From Planktophila turicensis (GTDB taxonomy: Bacteria > Actinomycetota > Actinomycetes > Nanopelagicales > Nanopelagicaceae): a stretch of 64,000 bases of DNA. A program made the translations under genes and the position numbers. Below the pieces are notes generated by a model. The model had not been told where the DNA came from, did no database searches, and was given only the letters and a program-made list of their open reading frames with translations. The stretch lies in NCBI GenBank assembly GCA_965234405.1, contig OZ248346.1, one strand, 5' to 3'. Positions 60,562 through 64,000 of the stretch are shown piece by piece (position 1 is the first letter of the stretch; each line of letters begins with the position of its first letter).

Positions 60562-60568
60562 TACCTTA
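60562..60568. promoter_or_regulatory. bidirectional -10 element between birA and accD
   Basis: The heptamer TACCTTA reads TACCTT (60562-60567) toward accD, six bases before ATG 60574, and TAAGGT (60563-60568, minus) toward birA, seven bases before GTG 60555. Both are at the leaderless spacing seen elsewhere, so one short element serves both directions. Confidence 0.55.
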
Positions 60569-60573
60569 TGTTC

Positions 60574-62145
60574 ATGAGCCCAGATCTGCACACTACTGCG
60601 GGAAAAATCGAAGACCTCCGCGAAAGAATTGATGAAGCTGTCCACGCTGGTTCTGCACGCGCAGAAGAGAGGCAGCATGCCAAGGGCAAGGGCACCGCTC
60701 GTGAACGCATTGAAATGCTCGTTGATGCAGATTCTTTTACTGAAATTGATGAGTTTGCTCGTCACCGCGCCCAGAACTTTGGCATGGAGAAGAACCGCCC
60801 TTATGGCGATGGAGTTGTAATTGGAACTGCAACAGTAGATGGACGACCAATCGCGCTTTACTCACAGGACTTCACTGTTTTCGGCGGATCCCTTGGCGAA
60901 GTGCATGCAGAAAAAATTGTAAAGATTGCCGAGTTTGCTCTGAAGTCAGGAATTCCACTGATTGGAATTAATGACTCAGGTGGAGCGCGTATTCAAGAAG
61001 GTGTGGCTTCACTCAATGGTTACGGCCGAATCTTCCGCCTCAACACCCGTTCATCAGGTGTGATTCCCCAGATTTCTTTGATCCTCGGGCCATGTGCCGG
61101 CGGCTCAGCATATTCACCAGCGTTAACCGACTTCACCGTCATGGTGAAGGAGACTTCTAATATGTTTATTACTGGTCCAGATGTAATCAAAACTGTTACT
61201 GGTGAAGACGTAGGTATGGAAGAACTTGGTGGTGCATTTACACATAACACCAAATCTGGAAATGCTCATTACATGGCAGATTCAGAGGCAGATGCGATTG
61301 ATTACGTGAAAGCACTTCTGTCATACCTTCCATCTAACAATATGGATGGTTCACCTGTCCTTCCTCCAACAGAGACTCTCGATAAGAGCGCATCAGATAC
61401 AGCGCTCAACACTTTGATTCCAGATAGCCCTAACCAGCCATACGATATGAAGAACTTGATTCAAGCTCTTGTTGATGAAGGCGAGTTCCTCGAAGTTCAT
61501 GCTCTCTATGCACCGAATATCGTTGTGGGATTTGCGCGCATCGAAGGCCAATCAGTTGGAATTATTGCCAACCAACCTTCACAGCTTGCTGGCACGCTCG
61601 ATATCAACTCATCTGAAAAAGCAGCGCGATTCCTACGCTTCTGCGATGCATTTAATATTCCAATCCTGACACTCGTTGACGTTCCAGGATTTATGCCCGG
61701 TACAGAACAAGAGTGGAACGGCATTATTCGACGTGGTGCAAAGCTTCTTTACGCATATGCTGAAGCATCTGTCCCACTAGTCACCCTTATTACCCGTAAG
61801 GCTTACGGTGGAGCATTTATCGTGATGGGCTCTAAGTACCTTGGTAGCGATATCAACTTCGCTTGGCCTAGCGCTGAAATTGCAGTGATGGGCGCACAAG
61901 GTGCAGTCAATATTCTCTATCGCAAGGATTTAGCTGAGGCTAAAGATCAGGATGCGAAGCGCGCAGAATTGATTACTGAGTACACCGAAAAGTTCTCAAA
62001 TCCTTATCTCGCTGCAGAGCGCGGAACAATCGATAGCGTGATTGAACCTGAAGATTCACGCCAATACATCACAAAGGCATTCCGCACGCTAAAGACAAAG
62101 CGCGATACTTTGCCGGCACGTAAGCACGGAAATATTCCTCTATAA
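60574..62145 (+). CDS. accD5: acyl-CoA (propionyl/acetyl-CoA) carboxylase beta subunit
   Basis: 523 residues from ATG 60574 (ATG 60568 would add two). Crotonase-fold carboxyltransferase: GGSLGEVHAEKIVKIAE, GINDSGGARIQEG, LILGPCAGGSAYSPALTDF, TLVDVPGFMPGTEQEWNGIIRRGAKLLYAYAEA, RKAYGGAFIVMG. It transfers carboxyl from biotin to propionyl- or acetyl-CoA. First of accD-accE-maf-accA. Confidence 0.93.
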   Translation: MSPDLHTTAGKIEDLRERIDEAVHAGSARAEERQHAKGKGTARERIEMLVDADSFTEIDEFARHRAQNFGMEKNRPYGDGVVIGTATVDGRPIALYSQDFTVFGGSLGEVHAEKIVKIAEFALKSGIPLIGINDSGGARIQEGVASLNGYGRIFRLNTRSSGVIPQISLILGPCAGGSAYSPALTDFTVMVKETSNMFITGPDVIKTVTGEDVGMEELGGAFTHNTKSGNAHYMADSEADAIDYVKALLSYLPSNNMDGSPVLPPTETLDKSASDTALNTLIPDSPNQPYDMKNLIQALVDEGEFLEVHALYAPNIVVGFARIEGQSVGIIANQPSQLAGTLDINSSEKAARFLRFCDAFNIPILTLVDVPGFMPGTEQEWNGIIRRGAKLLYAYAEASVPLVTLITRKAYGGAFIVMGSKYLGSDINFAWPSAEIAVMGAQGAVNILYRKDLAEAKDQDAKRAELITEYTEKFSNPYLAAERGTIDSVIEPEDSRQYITKAFRTLKTKRDTLPARKHGNIPL

Positions 62146-62147
62146 CG

Positions 62148-62330
62148 ATGAAATTCTCTGTTACAGCAGGCCATCCAACTCCTGAAGAGCTCGTTGCACT
62201 TCAAGCTGTTTTGGCCAACCACAAAGCCGTTGATATCAAGCCAGTAATTAAGCGAAGCGTCTTTGCGCTGCCACAACTGCGCCAACCGCTTCCGCACCAA
62301 ATTACCTTCGGCGCTCGAAAGCATCAGTAA
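62148..62330 (+). CDS. accE: acyl-CoA carboxylase epsilon subunit
   Basis: 60 residues. FSVTAGHPTPEELVALQAVLA is the typical start of actinobacterial epsilon subunits, which bind and stabilise the alpha-beta carboxylase. Two bases after accD and directly joined to maf. Confidence 0.85.
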   Translation: MKFSVTAGHPTPEELVALQAVLANHKAVDIKPVIKRSVFALPQLRQPLPHQITFGARKHQ

Positions 62331-62933
62331 ATGCCACGTATCGTCTTAGCATCGCAATCAACTTCTCGTCGTCGCTTACTGACCGATGCTGGTCTCAAGC
62401 CAACAATAATCGTAAGCAATGTGGATGAAGAGACTGATTTCTTCAACGCAATGACTCCCGAAGATATGGTGATTGCTCTGGCGATTTCAAAGGCACACAC
62501 AGTTCGCGAAATGATTGATTACCCAGCAATCATCATCGGCTGCGATTCAACATTTGATGTGGATGGGGTCTCATTCGGTAAACCAGGTACCCCAGAAGTC
62601 GCCGTTGAACGCGCAAAGAAAATTAGTGGCCGTACGGGTTTACTTCATACCGGACATTGCATTATCGATACTGAGCGTGGAATTGAGATTGCAGATCGCG
62701 TCACCACGAAAGTCACCTTTACAGATATGACCGATGAAGAGATTGCAGATTACGTAGCATCTGAAGAGCCACTTCACGTAGCTGGCGGTTTCACTCTCGA
62801 TGGCTTTGGAAGCCCTTTTATTCCAGTAATCGAGGGCGATTACACCAATGTTGTGGGAATTTCGATGCCATTTCTTCGTAACGCAATGAAGCAACTTGGA
62901 TATTCTTGGCCTCAAGTGAAGGAGATGTCATGA
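62331..62933 (+). CDS. maf: Maf-like nucleoside triphosphate pyrophosphatase
   Basis: 200 residues. PRIVLASQSTSRRRLLTDAGL (substrate-binding), NVDEETD, IIGCDSTFDVDG, GKPGTPEVAVERAKKISGRTGLLHTG. Hydrolyses non-canonical or modified NTPs. Starts on the base after accE stop, and ends with ATGA overlap on accA. The same place between accE and accA in Mycobacterium. Confidence 0.93.
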   Translation: MPRIVLASQSTSRRRLLTDAGLKPTIIVSNVDEETDFFNAMTPEDMVIALAISKAHTVREMIDYPAIIIGCDSTFDVDGVSFGKPGTPEVAVERAKKISGRTGLLHTGHCIIDTERGIEIADRVTTKVTFTDMTDEEIADYVASEEPLHVAGGFTLDGFGSPFIPVIEGDYTNVVGISMPFLRNAMKQLGYSWPQVKEMS

Positions 62934-64000
62934 AGCGCGTTCTGATTGCTAACCGAGGAGAGATTGCTCTTCGCGTTATTCGCGCCTGTAAAGACCATGG
63001 CCTCGAATCTGTTGCGATGTATTCAGAAGAAGATCGCGATGCACTTCACGCAAAGAGCGCAGATTTTTCTTACTCACTTAATGGGACTGTCGCTAAAGAT
63101 ACCTATCTCAACATTCCAAAGATCATCGCACTCGCTAAAGAATCTGGCGCGGATGCAGTTCACCCTGGTTATGGATTCCTTTCTGAGAACGCAGACTTTG
63201 CTCAAGCAGTAGTTGATGCCGGGCTCATCTGGATCGGTCCCCCACCAGCCGCGATTAGTGCGCTCGGCGATAAAGTTTCAGCTCGTCGTATTGCATCGGC
63301 TGCAGGCGCGCCTCTTGTTGCAGGAACTAAAGACCCAGTTACAGGGCATGAAGAAGTTCTCGCTTTTGCGAAAGAACATGGATTGCCTGTTGCAATCAAG
63401 GCTGCATTCGGGGGTGGAGGTCGCGGCCTTAAAGTTGCGCGCACCATGGAAGAGATTCCGGAACTTTATGCATCAGCTGTCCGTGAAGCGATTGCAGGTT
63501 TTGGGCGCGGTGAATGTTTCGTCGAACGTTATCTCGATAAGCCACGCCACGTAGAGACTCAGGTCTTGGTCGACAAGCACGGCCATGCAGTTGTTGTTTC
63601 AACACGTGATTGTTCGCTACAGCGTCGCCATCAGAAGCTTGTCGAAGAGGCGCCTGCACCATTCTTAACTGATGCCCAGAACGAAGAGCTTTATCGCTCA
63701 AGTAAGGCAATCATGAAGGAAGCTGGCTATGTTGGCGCCGGCACATGTGAATTTCTTGTCGGCCTAGACGGAACAATTTCTTTCCTTGAAGTAAATACCC
63801 GTCTTCAAGTAGAGCACCCTGTCTCTGAAGAGGTAACAGGCATTGACCTTGTGCGCGAACAATTCCGCATCGCAATGGGTGAAAGCCTCGGTTTTGATGA
63901 TCCTGTTGTGCGTGGCCACTCAATTGAATTCCGTATCAACGGTGAAGATCCTGGACGTTCATTCCTGCCTGCACCAGGTCGCATTACTTCGTGGAATATT
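62930..64000 (+). CDS. accA3: acyl-CoA carboxylase alpha subunit (biotin carboxylase), 3' end outside window
   Basis: 357 codons visible, continuing past the edge. Biotin carboxylase domain: RVLIANRGEIALRVIRACKDHG, HPGYGFLSENADFAQA, IGPPPAAI, KAAFGGGGRGLKVA (ATP-grasp glycine loop), RDCSLQRRHQKLVEEAPAP, FLEVNTRLQVEHPVSEEVTG. The biotin carrier domain should lie beyond 64000. It carboxylates biotin for AccD and is the target of BirA. ATG 62930 overlaps the maf TGA (ATGA). Confidence 0.95.
   Translation, partial: MKRVLIANRGEIALRVIRACKDHGLESVAMYSEEDRDALHAKSADFSYSLNGTVAKDTYLNIPKIIALAKESGADAVHPGYGFLSENADFAQAVVDAGLIWIGPPPAAISALGDKVSARRIASAAGAPLVAGTKDPVTGHEEVLAFAKEHGLPVAIKAAFGGGGRGLKVARTMEEIPELYASAVREAIAGFGRGECFVERYLDKPRHVETQVLVDKHGHAVVVSTRDCSLQRRHQKLVEEAPAPFLTDAQNEELYRSSKAIMKEAGYVGAGTCEFLVGLDGTISFLEVNTRLQVEHPVSEEVTGIDLVREQFRIAMGESLGFDDPVVRGHSIEFRINGEDPGRSFLPAPGRITSWNI

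Noticed and set aside
60556..60765. N-terminal extension of BirA to 60765
   Set aside because: It is antisense to the start of accD, and the conserved ligase fold begins after GTG 60555.

Overview
The window looks like a compact, moderate-GC actinobacterial chromosome, most likely from a streamlined aquatic lineage such as the freshwater acI group (Nanopelagicales). The genes are typically actinobacterial: two WhiB-type iron-sulfur proteins, the MtrAB and PdtaS signalling proteins, mycothiol deacetylase MshB, the acyl-CoA carboxylase set with its epsilon subunit, actinobacterial-type DapD, and small marker families (DUF3107, DUF3117, DUF3499, DUF5719, the Rv3235 family). Base composition is only about half G+C. 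Genes abut or overlap by a few bases almost everywhere, and no gene-free stretch exceeds about 160 bases. The lineage assignment is inference; the actinobacterial assignment is well supported. No rRNA, CRISPR array, transposase or phage gene was seen.

Layout. 1-1.1 kb: the end of a sensor kinase and a 3'-terminal tRNA fragment. 1.1-9.3 kb: TRIC channel, GH13 glucosidase, FKBP isomerase, ArgG, a methyltransferase, an OmpR-type two-component pair with a divergent secreted protein, and a short HPF. 9.4-13.4 kb: a membrane operon with a 48-residue protein, two C-S lyase type PLP enzymes, AlkA, MsrA, tRNA-Arg(CCG). 13.5-18 kb: WhiB1, PdtaS, a TadZ-like ATPase with a CpaB-like partner, and an Rv3235-family protein. 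18-32.7 kb: secA-comF-mtrB-mtrA-sahH-manB-DUF3499-DUF5719-glycosyltransferase-whiB2-manC, an actinobacterial core block that here lacks the usual hpf, lpqB and tmk. 32.7-38.1 kb: DapC, FdxA, a cysteinyl-tRNA synthetase with an extra N-terminal SH3-like domain, MshB and MoeZ. 38.2-44.7 kb: TetR, DUF3107, RhlE helicase, MarC, PHP phosphoesterase, EamA, MgtE-N/CBS protein, DUF1003. 44.7-51.8 kb: mrp, tatB, htrA, O-methyltransferase, pepA, DUF3117, a sigma-region-4-like mini-protein, SRPBCC, LOG, DapD. 51.8-58.2 kb: a cell-envelope polysaccharide region (SpoIID-type protein, ABC-2 exporter, GT2, LCP ligase, Ugd). 58.2-64 kb: PurE, PurK, BirA, and the carboxylase operon accD-accE-maf-accA, the last gene running off the window.

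How the genes work together. ManB, ManC, the 1011-residue glycosyltransferase, the ABC exporter, LCP protein and Ugd all serve envelope glycan synthesis. BirA sits back to back with the carboxylase it biotinylates. MshB, MsrA, WhiB1 and WhiB2 concern thiol and redox homeostasis. SecA, TatB and HtrA are export and envelope quality control.

Regulatory reading. At about twenty gene starts a TANNNT hexamer ends exactly six or seven bases before the start codon, the arrangement expected for leaderless transcription. The genes without it (whiB1, whiB2, fdxA, sahH, secA, DUF3117) instead carry purine-rich ribosome binding sites. The strongest individual observations are an SH3-CysRS fusion with a nine-codon coupled leader, a pepA that lacks any canonical start codon, a symmetric bidirectional promoter between birA and accD, a PhoP-like direct repeat in front of a secreted protein, and two palindromes at the whiB2 promoter.
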